DNA of 33,237 nt from Syntrophomonas sp. DTU018 (GCA_001513155.1 LFSR01000030.1:1-33237), one strand, 5' to 3'. Shown: positions 7,640-15,778, counted from the first letter of the stretch. Translations and numbers: made by a program. Notes: a model not told the origin generated them from the sequence alone.

Positions 7640-9031
7640 ATGAAGGAGTTAGGAGAAGATCTCAAAAACAATGCCTGGCTGAAAATGAGCGAAGAAGAAA
7701 TTCAAGCAGCGTATCTTTTTGCTGACTATTATATTGATTTTCTTAATCGGGCTAAAACGGAGCGGGAGGCCGTGGATTATGTACGCAGACTAGCCCAGGC
7801 CCACGGGTTTCAGCCCCTGGATCAGGTCAGCGATATGAAACCCGGCGATAAGATATACATGGAAGCCAAAGGGAAAATCTGTGCCCTGGTTGTTGTGGGT
7901 CACCAGGATCTGCGGCAGGGCATAAACCTGATTGTGTCTCACATAGACACTCCCCGGCTGGATCTGAAACCCCGTCCGTTATATGAAGCCGAGGGGCTGG
8001 GTCTGCTGAAGACTCACTATTACGGCGGGATCAAGAAATACCAGTGGCTGGCCATACCCTTAGCCCTGCACGGAGTGGTCCTGAAAAAAGACGGTACCCG
8101 GGTGGACGTTTGCCTGGGTGAGGACGAGGATGATTTGGTACTTACTATTGCTGACCTGCTGCCCCATCTGGCCAAGGAACAGATGGAACAGAAGATGGCC
8201 GATGCCATCAAGGGAGAAAGCCTCAATGCTCTCATCGGCAGCCGGCCGGAGGGGGACACGGGCAAGGACCCGGTAAAGGCCGCCGTTTTGAAGTTATTGC
8301 AGCAGCGTTATGACATAGAGGAAGATGACTTTACCTCAGCGGAACTCCAGCTGGTACCCGCTTTCAAAGCCCGCCACGTGGGCCTGGACCGCAGCATGGT
8401 GGGCGGGTATGGCCAGGATGACCGGATCTGTGCCTATACCGCGCTGCGGGCCATATTGGACATAGACACACCCCAGCGCACAGCCATGTGCCTGCTGGCG
8501 GACAAAGAGGAAATCGGCAGCAGCGGCAACACCGGCCTGCAGTCCCTGGTAGTGGAGCTGTTTGTAGCTGACCTGATGCAGAAGGCCGGTTATGGGGACT
8601 ATTATACGGTCAGGAAAGCCCTGGCCGATTCCTACGCTCTGTCAGCGGATGTCAACGGAGCAGTGGACCCCAACTATCCAGATGTCTTTGAAAAGATGAA
8701 CAACAGTTTCCTGGGGCGCGGTGTGGTGCTGACCAAATATACCGGTTCCAGAGGCAAGTATGACTCCAATGATGCCAACCCGGAATTCCTCAGCCAGATA
8801 CGCCGGCTTTTCGATGATAACCGGGTCATCTGGCAGGTAGGAGAATTGGGTAAGGTTGATGCCGGAGGAGGAGGTACCGTAGCCCAGTACGTGGCCCGCT
8901 ACGGTATGGAGGTTGTGGATTGCGGACCGGCGCTGCTGGGAATGCATTCGCCTTTTGAAATCTCCAGCAAAGCCGATCTTTACATGACTTATAAAGCTTA
9001 TAAAGCCTTTTTCGCTTCCTTTGCCGGCTAG
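7640..9031 (+). CDS. M18 family aminopeptidase (aspartyl aminopeptidase-like)
   Basis: A 463-residue cytoplasmic zinc aminopeptidase of family M18. Metal and catalytic motifs are present: VSHIDTPRLDL (His101, Asp103), QDDRICAYTAL (bridging Asp), ADKEEIGSSGNTG (Glu290, Glu291), SADVNGAVDPNYP and GMHSPFEISSKADLYMTYKA (C-terminal His ligand). The length matches the family (about 430-480). M18 enzymes release N-terminal residues, often acidic, from peptides. The start is ATG 7640, because AAAGGAGG (7624-7631) sits 8 nt upstream; a TTG at 7619 lies before this SD and is unlikely. selD begins 28 bp later and is probably co-transcribed. Confidence 0.93.
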   Translation: MKELGEDLKNNAWLKMSEEEIQAAYLFADYYIDFLNRAKTEREAVDYVRRLAQAHGFQPLDQVSDMKPGDKIYMEAKGKICALVVVGHQDLRQGINLIVSHIDTPRLDLKPRPLYEAEGLGLLKTHYYGGIKKYQWLAIPLALHGVVLKKDGTRVDVCLGEDEDDLVLTIADLLPHLAKEQMEQKMADAIKGESLNALIGSRPEGDTGKDPVKAAVLKLLQQRYDIEEDDFTSAELQLVPAFKARHVGLDRSMVGGYGQDDRICAYTALRAILDIDTPQRTAMCLLADKEEIGSSGNTGLQSLVVELFVADLMQKAGYGDYYTVRKALADSYALSADVNGAVDPNYPDVFEKMNNSFLGRGVVLTKYTGSRGKYDSNDANPEFLSQIRRLFDDNRVIWQVGELGKVDAGGGGTVAQYVARYGMEVVDCGPALLGMHSPFEISSKADLYMTYKAYKAFFASFAG

Positions 9032-9059
9032 GTCATCCAGAAAGAAAGGGGGATGGAGA

Positions 9060-10109
9060 ATGGAGCAGAAGCGTTTGACCCAGATGGTCAGGGCGGCGGG
9101 ATGAGCAGCGAAAATGGGTCCGGGGACCCTGGAAGAGGTTTTGAAAGATTCCGTTTTCCCCAAGCACCCTGACTTGCTGGTGGGAACTGAAACCCGTGAT
9201 GATGCCGGAGTTTTCCGTATCAGTCCCGATACAGCCCTGATACTGACCGTGGATTTCTTCACCCCTATGGTGGATGATCCCTATCTCTTTGGGCAGATTG
9301 CGGCTACCAACGCTATCAACGATGTTTATGCTATGGGGGGAACTCCCCGGCTAGCCATGAATATTGTATGTTTTCCGGAATGCGAGGATTTGCAGGTACT
9401 GCGGCGTATCCTGGCCGGAGGTCTGTCCAAAGTGGAGGAAGCGGGTGCCCTTTTGGTGGGAGGGCATACCGTCGATGATCAGGAACCCAAGTATGGCCTG
9501 TCCGTTACGGGCATGGTACACCCCGACCATATCATCACCAATGCCGGAGCCCAGCCCGGAGATGTGCTGGTATTAACCAAACCGATCGGCAATGGTATTA
9601 TAGCTACAGCATTGAAAGCCGACATGGCCTCCCAGGAGGCTTATGAGGATGCTGCCTGCTGGATGACCACTCTGAACCGGGAAGCCAGTGAGGCCATGCA
9701 GGAAGTAGGGGTTCATGCCGCAACCGATATTACCGGTTTCGGACTGATGGGGCACCTGCACGAAATGGCAGCGGCGGCCCAGGCAGAAGCCGAGCTGTGG
9801 GCGGATAATGTCCCGTTAATGAAGGGAGCCCTGGATTATGCCTCCATGGGATTGGTACCCGGGGGAGCCTACCGCAACCGGGACTATATAGCCCCTCAAG
9901 TAGTATACGAACAGGATCCTGATGAGGCCGTAAAGGATATCCTGTTTTGCCCGGAGACAGCGGGAGGCTTATTGATTGCCGTCAGCGAGTCCAAAGCAGA
10001 TGCCTTGCTCCAGGCTCTAAAAAACCGGCAGGTTCCGGCGGCCCTGGTGGGAAGGATACGCTCTAAAACCGACGGGCGGCCGGGAACCATATACGTACGC
10101 CGCAGATAG
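9060..10109 (+). CDS. selD: Selenophosphate synthetase, itself a selenoprotein (UGA at codon 15)
   Basis: SelD makes selenophosphate from selenide and ATP, the Se donor for tRNA-Sec. The gene starts at ATG 9060, about 8 nt after AAAGGGGG, reads MEQKRLTQMVRAAG, then an in-frame TGA (9102-9104, codon 15), then AAKMGPGTLEEVL and continues to 10109. The product is 349 residues including Sec, close to E. coli SelD (347). UGA sits at the position of the catalytic Cys17 of E. coli SelD; the following Lys (codon 18) is kept, while the second family Cys is Ala. Downstream family motifs include LLVGTETRDDAGVF, TVDFFTPMVDDP, AATNAINDVYAMGG, GGHTVDD and TDITGFGLMGHLHEM. Automated annotation that treats TGA as stop would begin at Met19 (9114) and lose the active residue. 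Neighbours are the M18 peptidase upstream and DUF951 downstream. Confidence 0.95.
9102..9129 (+). promoter_or_regulatory. UGA-Sec codon with SECIS-like hairpin in selD
   Basis: Eleven nt after the TGA (9102-9104), GGGTC (9116-9120) pairs with GACCC (9125-9129) around a CGGG loop (9121-9124). A short GC stem with a small G-containing loop about 17-20 nt past UGA is where bacterial SECIS elements sit to bind SelB. The fold is mine by inspection; bacterial SECIS sequences vary widely. Confidence 0.75.
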
Positions 10110-10139
10110 CGGACAACATGCGGAGTTGGGAGGGGTTTC

Positions 10140-10340
10140 ATGCAGAGAAAGACCTTTAAGCTGGGAGACATAGTGCGCATGAAAAAGAAGCACCCCTGCG
10201 GCAGCTTTAACTGGGAGGTAACCCGCATGGGAGCGGATATCAAAATCCGCTGCCAGGGATGCGGCCGCTTGGTGATGATGCCCCGCTCGGAGTTTGAGCG
10301 GCGGATGATCAAGGTAGTTGAGACGGCAGATCCATCTTGA
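10140..10340 (+). CDS. DUF951 family protein
   Basis: A 66-residue basic protein matching DUF951 (YyzM-like). The hallmark is FKLGDIVRMKKKHPCGSFNW near the start, then IKIRCQGCGRLVMMPRSEFER. The Cys20/Cys40/Cys43 pattern suggests a small metal-binding or nucleic-acid-associated fold, but function is not established. ATG 10140 is preceded by GGGAGGGG. It stands 30 bp after selD. In many Firmicutes DUF951 sits near rpsF, as here. Confidence 0.88.
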   Translation: MQRKTFKLGDIVRMKKKHPCGSFNWEVTRMGADIKIRCQGCGRLVMMPRSEFERRMIKVVETADPS

Positions 10341-10390
10341 CAACACTTCCTCCCGGGAGTGCATATAATATGGTATCTACCACCGGGAGG
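10337..10390 (+). promoter_or_regulatory. Promoter nested in an SD-masking inverted repeat
   Basis: TATAAT at 10364-10369 would start RNA near 10376. TTGACA at 10337-10342 lies 21 bp upstream, longer than ideal. CCTCCCGG (10349-10356) and CCGGGAGG (10383-10390) are perfect complements, and the second arm overlaps the SD of the gene starting at 10404. RNA read through from selD/DUF951 could fold and hide the SD, while RNA started locally lacks the first arm and leaves it open. Sequence seen directly; regulatory consequence inferred. Confidence 0.45.
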
Positions 10391-10403
10391 AGGGAGAGGT
10401 TAA

Positions 10404-10619
10404 GTGAACCTTAAATTAGTAGGCAAAACAGAATTTCAAATCGGCGATCTGGTAACGGTTAACCACCTGCCCCAGCACTGGCGGTTCTGCATAATCGGTA
10501 TTAAACATGACGAGCAAAACCGGCCCCTGGCCGTTTTGAAAGCCTTGTTTAACGATACATTCATCATTGAGAAACCCTGCTCCGAGTTAAAGAGCCTGCT
10601 TATCAAAGGCTTGCTTTGA
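10404..10619 (+). CDS. Small protein of unknown function
   Basis: A 71-residue product I do not recognise. It starts at GTG 10404 after a purine-rich SD (GGGAGGAGGGAGAGG), has a GDLVTVNHLPQHWRF segment and alternating hydrophobic residues suggestive of a small beta-barrel (SH3-like or KOW-like), and ends in ELKSLLIKGLL. The GDxV spacing is reminiscent of the neighbouring DUF951 protein (GDIV), so the two may be distant relatives, but this is weak. It is placed between DUF951 and the rpsF operon promoter and has its own promoter-like sequence. Confidence 0.6.
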   Translation: MNLKLVGKTEFQIGDLVTVNHLPQHWRFCIIGIKHDEQNRPLAVLKALFNDTFIIEKPCSELKSLLIKGLL

Positions 10620-10655
10620 AAAGATTGAAAATACCAGCCCTTTGACCAATTTCAG

Positions 10656-10685
10656 TTGCGCCCGCTGACATTTATGCGGTATAAT
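10656..10685 (+). promoter_or_regulatory. Promoter of the rpsF-ssb-rpsR operon
   Basis: TTGCGC (10656-10661), an 18-bp spacer and a consensus TATAAT (10680-10685). Start is expected near 10692, giving a ~70-nt leader before rpsF. Confidence 0.65.
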
Positions 10686-10691
10686 GTATGG

Positions 10692-10740
10692 CAGTCCCTG
10701 CTCCGGTTTTTGACCGGAGCCGGCCCATTTATGGGTTAGT
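10692..10740 (+). promoter_or_regulatory. rpsF leader hairpin, possible S6:S18 autoregulatory element
   Basis: CTCCGGT (10701-10707) pairs with ACCGGAG (10713-10719). It is followed immediately by CCG (10720-10722), then a second small hairpin CCCA/TGGG (10724-10735). The known S6:S18 leader motif in rpsF mRNAs has an unpaired CCG next to an apical hairpin, mimicking 16S rRNA. The arrangement here fits loosely; I did not compute a covariance match. Confidence 0.4.
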
Positions 10741-10761
10741 CCAGAGGGAGGAGGTGTAACG

Positions 10762-11055
10762 GTGCGCGCATATGAAATAATGTTTATCCTCAAGCCCGAC
10801 CTTGATGAGGAAGCCGTTAATGAGGTTAAAGAACGCCTGCAGAAGGTTATTGCTGACTTTGGAGGCGAATTCCTGGAAGAGGTTAGCGGCTGGGGCAAAA
10901 AACGCCTTGCCTATAGTATTCAAGACTATACGGAAGGTGTTTATTATTTGTGGAACTTTAACGGCACCCCCGAGACGGTAGCAGAGCTTGACCGCGTTAT
11001 CAAGATATCTGACCGTTTCCTGCGGTATATAATCGTCCGTAAGGATGAGAAGTAG
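10762..11055 (+). CDS. rpsF: 30S ribosomal protein S6
   Basis: A 97-residue protein of the usual S6 length. It has the N-terminal MRAYEIMFILKPDLDEE, central GKKRLAYSIQDYTEGVYYLW and a C-terminal ISDRFLRYIIVRKDE. S6 binds S18 in the 30S platform. GTG 10762 follows GGGAGGAGGTG. It is first in the operon with ssb (27 bp later) and rpsR, the standard bacterial arrangement, so levels are probably co-controlled with S18. Confidence 0.97.
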   Translation: MRAYEIMFILKPDLDEEAVNEVKERLQKVIADFGGEFLEEVSGWGKKRLAYSIQDYTEGVYYLWNFNGTPETVAELDRVIKISDRFLRYIIVRKDEK

Positions 11056-11082
11056 GTCCTTAAGGCTTGGGAGGGAAGAGCT

Positions 11083-11526
11083 ATGCTCAATAGAGTGATA
11101 TTGATCGGCCGTTTAACCCATGATCCGGAACTTCGCTATACCCCTAACGGTACGGCTGTGTGTCGGTTTACCCTGGCGGTGAATCGCCGCTATAACCGGG
11201 AGCAAACTGATTTTATTGATGTTGTTGCCTGGAGAGGGCTGGCAGAGAACTGTGCCAACTATTTGGGCAAAGGCCGTTTGGCGGCTGTGGATGGCAGTCT
11301 CCAAGTCCGTACCTACGAAACCCAGGATGGGCAGAAACGCAAGGTATCGGAAGTGGTGGCCGAGGATATACGCTTTTTGGACCGAGCAGGGACAAGCGGA
11401 TCAGAAGCAAAAGGGTCTTTCCAGAGCCAGCCTAAAAAAGACCAATGGGATGAACTCGGGACCGAGATCAGCCTTGACGATATTGATTTTGTTGACAGTA
11501 CGGAGGATGACGAGATTCCTTTCTAA
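11083..11526 (+). CDS. ssb: Single-stranded DNA-binding protein
   Basis: A 147-residue SSB. The OB-fold begins MLNRVILIGRLTHDPELRYT and includes FTLAVNRRYN, TDFIDVVAWRGLAENCANYL and a GxLAAVDGSLQVRTYETQDG segment (residues 1-105). An acidic low-complexity tail ends DDEIPF, the conserved tip that recruits replication and repair partners. It lies between rpsF and rpsR, with a GGGAGGG SD and 12 bp before rpsR. Confidence 0.97.
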   Translation: MLNRVILIGRLTHDPELRYTPNGTAVCRFTLAVNRRYNREQTDFIDVVAWRGLAENCANYLGKGRLAAVDGSLQVRTYETQDGQKRKVSEVVAEDIRFLDRAGTSGSEAKGSFQSQPKKDQWDELGTEISLDDIDFVDSTEDDEIPF

Positions 11527-11538
11527 GGAGGGATAGGG

Positions 11539-11766
11539 ATGATCAAGAAAGAACGCCGCAAGAAAAAGCGCCAGTGCAATTTCTGCGCAGATAAGATAGA
11601 ACATATAGATTACAAGGAAGTCCCGCGGCTGAGACGCTATATCACCGAGCGGGGCAAGATTCTCCCCCGGAGAATTACCGGCAACTGTGCCCGTCACCAG
11701 CGCCAGTTGACCACCGCTATCAAGCGGGCCAGGATTATGGCTCTGCTGCCCTACACCAGCGAATAA
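11539..11766 (+). CDS. rpsR: 30S ribosomal protein S18
   Basis: A 75-residue basic protein. It has the S18 signature [22 protein letters not shown], then [20 protein letters not shown] and a C-terminal [13 protein letters not shown]. The N-terminal Cys pair plus Cys69-like residue (NCARHQ) suggests a zinc-binding S18 form. SD AAGGAGG precedes ATG 11539. It is last in the operon; a terminator follows 5 bp after the stop. Confidence 0.97.
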   Translation: MIKKERRKKKRQCNFCADKIEHIDYKEVPRLRRYITERGKILPRRITGNCARHQRQLTTAIKRARIMALLPYTSE

Positions 11767-11770
11767 TAAC

Positions 11771-11799
11771 AAGCCCCCATTTCGGGGGCTTTGCCTTTT
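11771..11799 (+). terminator. Terminator of rpsF-ssb-rpsR
   Basis: AAGCCCCC (11771-11778) pairs with GGGGGCTT (11784-11791) around ATTTC, followed by TGCCTTTT. Position directly after rpsR supports the call. Confidence 0.85.
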
Positions 11800-11880
11800 A
11801 TCAGCCTCCCCGCCAGCACCTGAAACAGCAGGAAAAAGAATAATTGGCGCAGAACTCAGAAATCCGGGGAGGTGTATAAT

Positions 11881-12198
11881 TTGGCCAGTAAAAACCGGGG
11901 GATAGATGTTGCCAAAAACCTGAAGATCATAGAGTGGCTTAAAGCCGAGATGGTAGATTCAGTGGGGGCTTTGTTCAAAGCCCTGTTGAAAACAGGAAAT
12001 GATGCGGCGGCCGACGCGCTGGCTGCTATAATAATCGTAGCCTACCTGCTGGGCAAGCGGGTGGGAGTGAGTTTTTATACCGTGGATGCCAGGATTAAAG
12101 CTCAGCTTATGGCTAATATCAATGACGGCCATGAAGTGGAACAATGGTATGGAGATCTCTCTGATTTGCTGCATTATCTAGAGACTCAAAAGAGGTGA
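11881..12198 (+). CDS. MazG-like family protein
   Basis: A 105-residue protein related to the short MazG-like family of Firmicutes found beside yybS-rplI. The helical pattern is LKIIEWLKAEMVDSVGALFKALLKTGNDAAADALAAIIIVAYLLGKRVG. It lacks a clear complete EExxE metal site of true MazG NTP pyrophosphohydrolases, so catalysis is doubtful. Start is TTG 11881, because GGGGAGGTG lies immediately upstream; a GTG at 11872 falls within this SD. yybS begins 4 bp after its stop, indicating one transcript. Confidence 0.75.
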   Translation: MASKNRGIDVAKNLKIIEWLKAEMVDSVGALFKALLKTGNDAAADALAAIIIVAYLLGKRVGVSFYTVDARIKAQLMANINDGHEVEQWYGDLSDLLHYLETQKR

Positions 12199-12202
12199 TC
12201 CC

Positions 12203-13159
12203 TTGACCCGGTTTATTAAAATTGCCTTATGGACTTCTGCATTCGCTTTACTTATGGCAGCAGTGCCTTTCCTTGCCTTACCTGCAGCTATCTTATGGGG
12301 AAGCAGCCTTTTGATCGGGGCTTTGCACCTGGATACCAGAGGATTAACGGCCATTATTATCCTGAATGTGCTGATTGTTTCTTCCCTGACCGGACTGAAT
12401 AACACCATTACCCTGATGTGTTTTTTCATTATCCCGGCGGTGATGATGAGCTGGTGGGCTCAACAAGGTGCTGATTATTATTTCTTGCAGCGCTGGGGAG
12501 TCATAACCGCTGTCATAGGGGTAAGCCTGTTGCTGGGATGGCTGTATTACAAATCCGGCGGCCTGGCCATGGAGCAGATAGAACAGCAAATGCAGGCGCA
12601 AGTGGAAGAAACTATTAAGTATTATGAAGACTCAGGCATGATGGCATTATACGAAAAACAAGGATTAAGCTCAGAGGAAGTAAAAAAAGCGCTCCTGTCA
12701 TTTATGCACGCAGCAATACGGCATTTGCCGGCTTTTTACTATCTTCAGTCTATAATGGCAGTATTTTTCATGCTTTTTTTGGCCTCTTTTTGGGCCCAAA
12801 AACGCAACCTTAACCGTCTAATAAGAAAACCTTTTGATCAGGAGATCATGCCCTGGCAGATGGCCTGGGTCGTCATCGTTGGTCTTGTCATGTGGTTGTG
12901 GGGCCGTGATCAGCTGTCAGCGATCTACTATGCGGGATCGAATATACTGCTGATCAGCGTACCCATTGCGCTTTATTACGGATTAGCCGCCATTGTCTAT
13001 ATGATAAGGCGGTTCCAGAAGCGCACCCGAAAGATATTGGTGATCGTCCTAGTCGTCCTGTCACTGCTGTTCACTGCTTCAGCAATCATCTTTTTGACGG
13101 TGATCGGGTTGTTTGATTCATTGCTGGACTACCGTAGATTGCGGACGAAGGAGGAATAA
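12203..13159 (+). CDS. yybS: YybS family (DUF2232) membrane protein
   Basis: A 318-residue polytopic membrane protein of the DUF2232/YybS type. Four hydrophobic segments lie within residues ~8-115, a cytoplasmic helical stretch rich in E/Q (~118-165) follows, then more segments to ~305. The family commonly precedes rplI in Firmicutes and is thought to act as a membrane component of unknown process. The TTG start at 12203 follows AGAGGTGATC. Its end contains the SD of rplI (GAAGGAGG), so the two are translationally close. Confidence 0.82.
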   Translation: MTRFIKIALWTSAFALLMAAVPFLALPAAILWGSSLLIGALHLDTRGLTAIIILNVLIVSSLTGLNNTITLMCFFIIPAVMMSWWAQQGADYYFLQRWGVITAVIGVSLLLGWLYYKSGGLAMEQIEQQMQAQVEETIKYYEDSGMMALYEKQGLSSEEVKKALLSFMHAAIRHLPAFYYLQSIMAVFFMLFLASFWAQKRNLNRLIRKPFDQEIMPWQMAWVVIVGLVMWLWGRDQLSAIYYAGSNILLISVPIALYYGLAAIVYMIRRFQKRTRKILVIVLVVLSLLFTASAIIFLTVIGLFDSLLDYRRLRTKEE

Positions 13160-13161
13160 AG

Positions 13162-13611
13162 ATGAAAGTGATCTTTCTGCAGGATGTGAAAGGACAGGGC
13201 AAAAAAGGTGAAATCAAGGAAGTGGCCGATGGGTATGCGCGTAATTACCTGATTCCCAAGGGATTGGCAGTGGAGGCTACCAAAGCTCGCCTGAAAGAGA
13301 TGCAGGAACAACAGGAAAAACAACGCAAAACCCAGGAAAAAGAAAAAACCGAAGCTGTTAAAATACAGCAGGTTTTGCATGGTCAATCAGTGACCATAAA
13401 AGCACGGACCGGAGGCGGGGACAAGCTCTTTGGTGCAGTAACCGCCAAGGAAATAGCGGAAACCATTGAAAAACAGTTCAAGGTGACCATAGACCGGAAA
13501 AAGATTGAATTGACCGAACCCATAAAACATCTGGGAGAGTATGCGATAAAAATAAAAATTTACCCCTCTGTCCAGGCGGACATGCAAGTTATCGTCACAG
13601 CAGCAGATTAA
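13162..13611 (+). CDS. rplI: 50S ribosomal protein L9
   Basis: A 149-residue protein of normal L9 length. The N-terminal rRNA-binding domain reads [20 protein letters not shown] with [14 protein letters not shown] long charged helix (residues ~40-75, rich in K/E/Q) leads to the C-terminal domain with [17 protein letters not shown] and an IDRKKIEL segment. It begins 2 bp after the yybS stop and is followed 15 bp later by lonC. Confidence 0.97.
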   Translation: MKVIFLQDVKGQGKKGEIKEVADGYARNYLIPKGLAVEATKARLKEMQEQQEKQRKTQEKEKTEAVKIQQVLHGQSVTIKARTGGGDKLFGAVTAKEIAETIEKQFKVTIDRKKIELTEPIKHLGEYAIKIKIYPSVQADMQVIVTAAD

Positions 13612-13626
13612 CTAGGAGGATAAGTC

Positions 13627-15531
13627 GTGCAGTATGAGGTAAGGAAGAGGAGAAAGAAGGACCATCAGAAGCGCAGAACATCTCAAATACTCTGGAAAAT
13701 AGAAGCAATATACAAGAGTTTGGACCAACTGTACGGTACCCAGGGGTTGATACTCAGAGCCAGCAAGTTGGATGCTATAGATTTAATGAGTTCCCAGGAT
13801 GTCAGAGACCGTATCCTGGCTTTAAAGCGGGTATTATGGGAAAACCCAACCTTAACGGAACTGGACCCCGGAGAGGATCTGGAAAAAACCCTTAATGAAA
13901 TAGAAGACCTGATTGCGGAAAAATTTGCCCGCAAAGCGGTGGAAGAAGACCTGCAGCAGCGCATTCAGGATAAGATGAATGAAAAATACAACGAATACCT
14001 GCGGGATCTTCAGGTCCAGGTATTGAAAGAACAGAGCAGCAGCCGGGAAAATGCCCAAACTCTCAAAAAATATGGCCAACTGGAAAAGATGGAACAAATC
14101 AGCCTGAACCGGTCCGCTCTGGAAATCCTTCGCCCTTCCTCTTTAGAAGAGATCGTTGGCCAGGAAAAGGCTATACGGTCTCTGGTCTCCAAGTTGAATA
14201 CCCCTTATCCCCAACATATTCTTCTTTACGGACCCCCAGGTGTAGGCAAGACCACCTGTGCCCGGCTGGCCCTGGAAATAATCCGCGGAAGGCAGCAGAA
14301 TCCTTTCGGCCCCAATGCGCCTTTTGTAGAAGTGGACGGGACGACCCTGCGCTGGGACCCGCGGGAATCCACCAATCCTCTGCTGGGTTCCGTTCATGAC
14401 CCCATCTACCAGGGGGCGCGCCGGGAACTGGCCGAAGACGGCATCCCTGAACCTAAATTAGGTTTGGTGTCGGAGGCTCACGGGGGGATTTTATTTATAG
14501 ATGAAATCGGCGAAATGGATCAGGTCCTGCAGAACAAACTGCTCAAAGTCATGGAGGACAAGCGGGTTTATTTTGAGTCCTCCTATTACGATCCCCATGA
14601 TGAACGCATCCCCCGCTACATAAAGAAGATTTTCGAAGAAGGGGTTCCGGCGGATTTCGTGCTGATAGGCGCTACCACCCGCAGTCCGGAGGAGATCAGC
14701 CCGGCATTTCGCTCCCGCTGTATGGAGATCTTTTTTGAACCCCTGACCCCGGCCCACATCCAGCAAATAGTGGAGATGTCTGCCCGCAGGCTGCAGATTC
14801 ATATTGAACCAGGGGTGGCCGAGGCCATCGGCAACTATACTGCAGAAGGCCGGGGAGCCAACAAGCTTTTGGTGGATGCCTATGCCCTGGCCTTAAATGA
14901 AGACAACAGGGATCCTGACCATCTGGTGGTCACCTGTGCCCATGTTTACCAGGCAATTCAGAACAGTCGTCTCACCCCGCCGGTATACGCCCGGGCCGGA
15001 CATGAGCCGGAAGTAGGGTGCATCTTTGGGGTAGGTGTTTATGGGTATCAAGGAAGCTTAATCGAACTGGAGGCAATAGCCTTCCCGGCCCAGACGCCCG
15101 GGCAGGGAACTATTCGCTTTAACGATACCGCCGGCTCCATGACCCGGGACTCGGTCTTCAACGCGGCAGCGGTGCTGCGCCAGACCACCGGGAAAAATAT
15201 CAAGGATTATGACCTGCACATCAATGTGGTGGGGGGCGGCAAAATCGACGGACCCTCCGCCGGGGTAGCCATTTACCTGGCTATCCTGTCTGCCATCGAG
15301 CAAAAACCAGTTTACCAGGATGTAGCCGTTACCGGGGAACTGTCAATCCGCGGGCGGGTCAAGGCGGTAGGCGGACTCAGCGAAAAACTGCAGGGTGCCA
15401 GGCAAGCCGGCGTACATAAGATTCTGATTCCCGCAGACAACCTGAGCGATGTGCCCCTGCAAATGGACGGCCTGGAGGTCATTCCGGTAAAACATGTACA
15501 GGAAACCTTTGAGCATGTGTTTGCTGGATAA
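13627..15531 (+). CDS. lonC: Lon-family ATP-dependent protease LonC type
   Basis: A 634-residue cytoplasmic AAA+ serine protease of the sporulation-associated LonC type rather than full-length LonA. Residues ~1-160 are a helical, charged N-terminal region. Residues ~165-440 are the AAA+ module, with Walker A GPPGVGKTT (near 202-210) and Walker B ILFIDEIGEMD (near 287). Residues ~450-634 are the Lon protease domain, with the dyad Ser544 in DGPSAGVA and Lys587 in GGLSEKLQGA. Their 43-residue spacing equals that of E. coli Lon. GTG 13627 follows AGGAGG. Its position between rplI and purA is conserved in some clostridia. Substrates unknown. Confidence 0.9.
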   Translation: MQYEVRKRRKKDHQKRRTSQILWKIEAIYKSLDQLYGTQGLILRASKLDAIDLMSSQDVRDRILALKRVLWENPTLTELDPGEDLEKTLNEIEDLIAEKFARKAVEEDLQQRIQDKMNEKYNEYLRDLQVQVLKEQSSSRENAQTLKKYGQLEKMEQISLNRSALEILRPSSLEEIVGQEKAIRSLVSKLNTPYPQHILLYGPPGVGKTTCARLALEIIRGRQQNPFGPNAPFVEVDGTTLRWDPRESTNPLLGSVHDPIYQGARRELAEDGIPEPKLGLVSEAHGGILFIDEIGEMDQVLQNKLLKVMEDKRVYFESSYYDPHDERIPRYIKKIFEEGVPADFVLIGATTRSPEEISPAFRSRCMEIFFEPLTPAHIQQIVEMSARRLQIHIEPGVAEAIGNYTAEGRGANKLLVDAYALALNEDNRDPDHLVVTCAHVYQAIQNSRLTPPVYARAGHEPEVGCIFGVGVYGYQGSLIELEAIAFPAQTPGQGTIRFNDTAGSMTRDSVFNAAAVLRQTTGKNIKDYDLHINVVGGGKIDGPSAGVAIYLAILSAIEQKPVYQDVAVTGELSIRGRVKAVGGLSEKLQGARQAGVHKILIPADNLSDVPLQMDGLEVIPVKHVQETFEHVFAG

Positions 15532-15554
15532 CCAGTATACATAACCTGCAAGGA

Positions 15555-15574
15555 ACCGGGGAAAATCCCCGGTT
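15555..15574 (+). terminator. Left copy of the lonC terminator hairpin (target duplication)
   Basis: A 20-bp hairpin sequence identical to 15727-15746, with arms CCGGGG and CCCCGG around AAAAT. Unlike the right copy it is followed by GAGAGTGTC instead of a T run. It therefore probably represents the half of a terminator duplicated when the element at 15575-15726 inserted. Confidence 0.8.
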
Positions 15575-15726
15575 GAGAGTGTCAAAAAAGTTGCTAAAAG
15601 AGATCGCCACGTCGCTACGCTCCTCGCGATGACATACCAAAAGGCCATCTTATGTGTCATTGCGAGCCCCGGAGGGGCGTGGCAATCTCGAACGTCTAAC
15701 CGCTAATATACTTCTTTGACAGTCTG
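15575..15726. mobile_element. MITE-like palindromic element, copy A (152 bp)
   Basis: A non-coding element with imperfect terminal inverted repeats: GAGAGTGTCAAAAAAG on the left and the complement of CTTCTTTGACAGTCTG on the right, 13 of 16 matching. Inside, a left arm containing ATCGCCACGTCGCT and TCCTCGCGATGACA folds back on TGTCATTGCGAGCCCCGGAG and GGCGTGGCAATCTC. Nearly the whole element can form one hairpin. It is bounded by 20-bp perfect direct repeats that are a terminator stem-loop. A close relative in the same orientation lies at 17328-17481. Confidence 0.75.
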
Positions 15727-15750
15727 ACCGGGGAAAATCCCCGGTTTTTT
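15727..15750 (+). terminator. Right, functional copy of the lonC operon terminator
   Basis: The same CCGGGG/CCCCGG hairpin as at 15555-15574, here followed by a run of T up to 15750. This is likely the working terminator of the rplI-lonC transcript, now displaced by the element. Confidence 0.85.
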
Positions 15751-15778
15751 CTATGTGCCTATAGCAAAATGCCCAATG

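Noticed and set aside
9114-10109. selD starting at the first uninterrupted ATG (9114)
   Set aside because: It lacks an SD of its own and omits the active-site loop; the TGA at 9102 is better read as Sec with a start at 9060.
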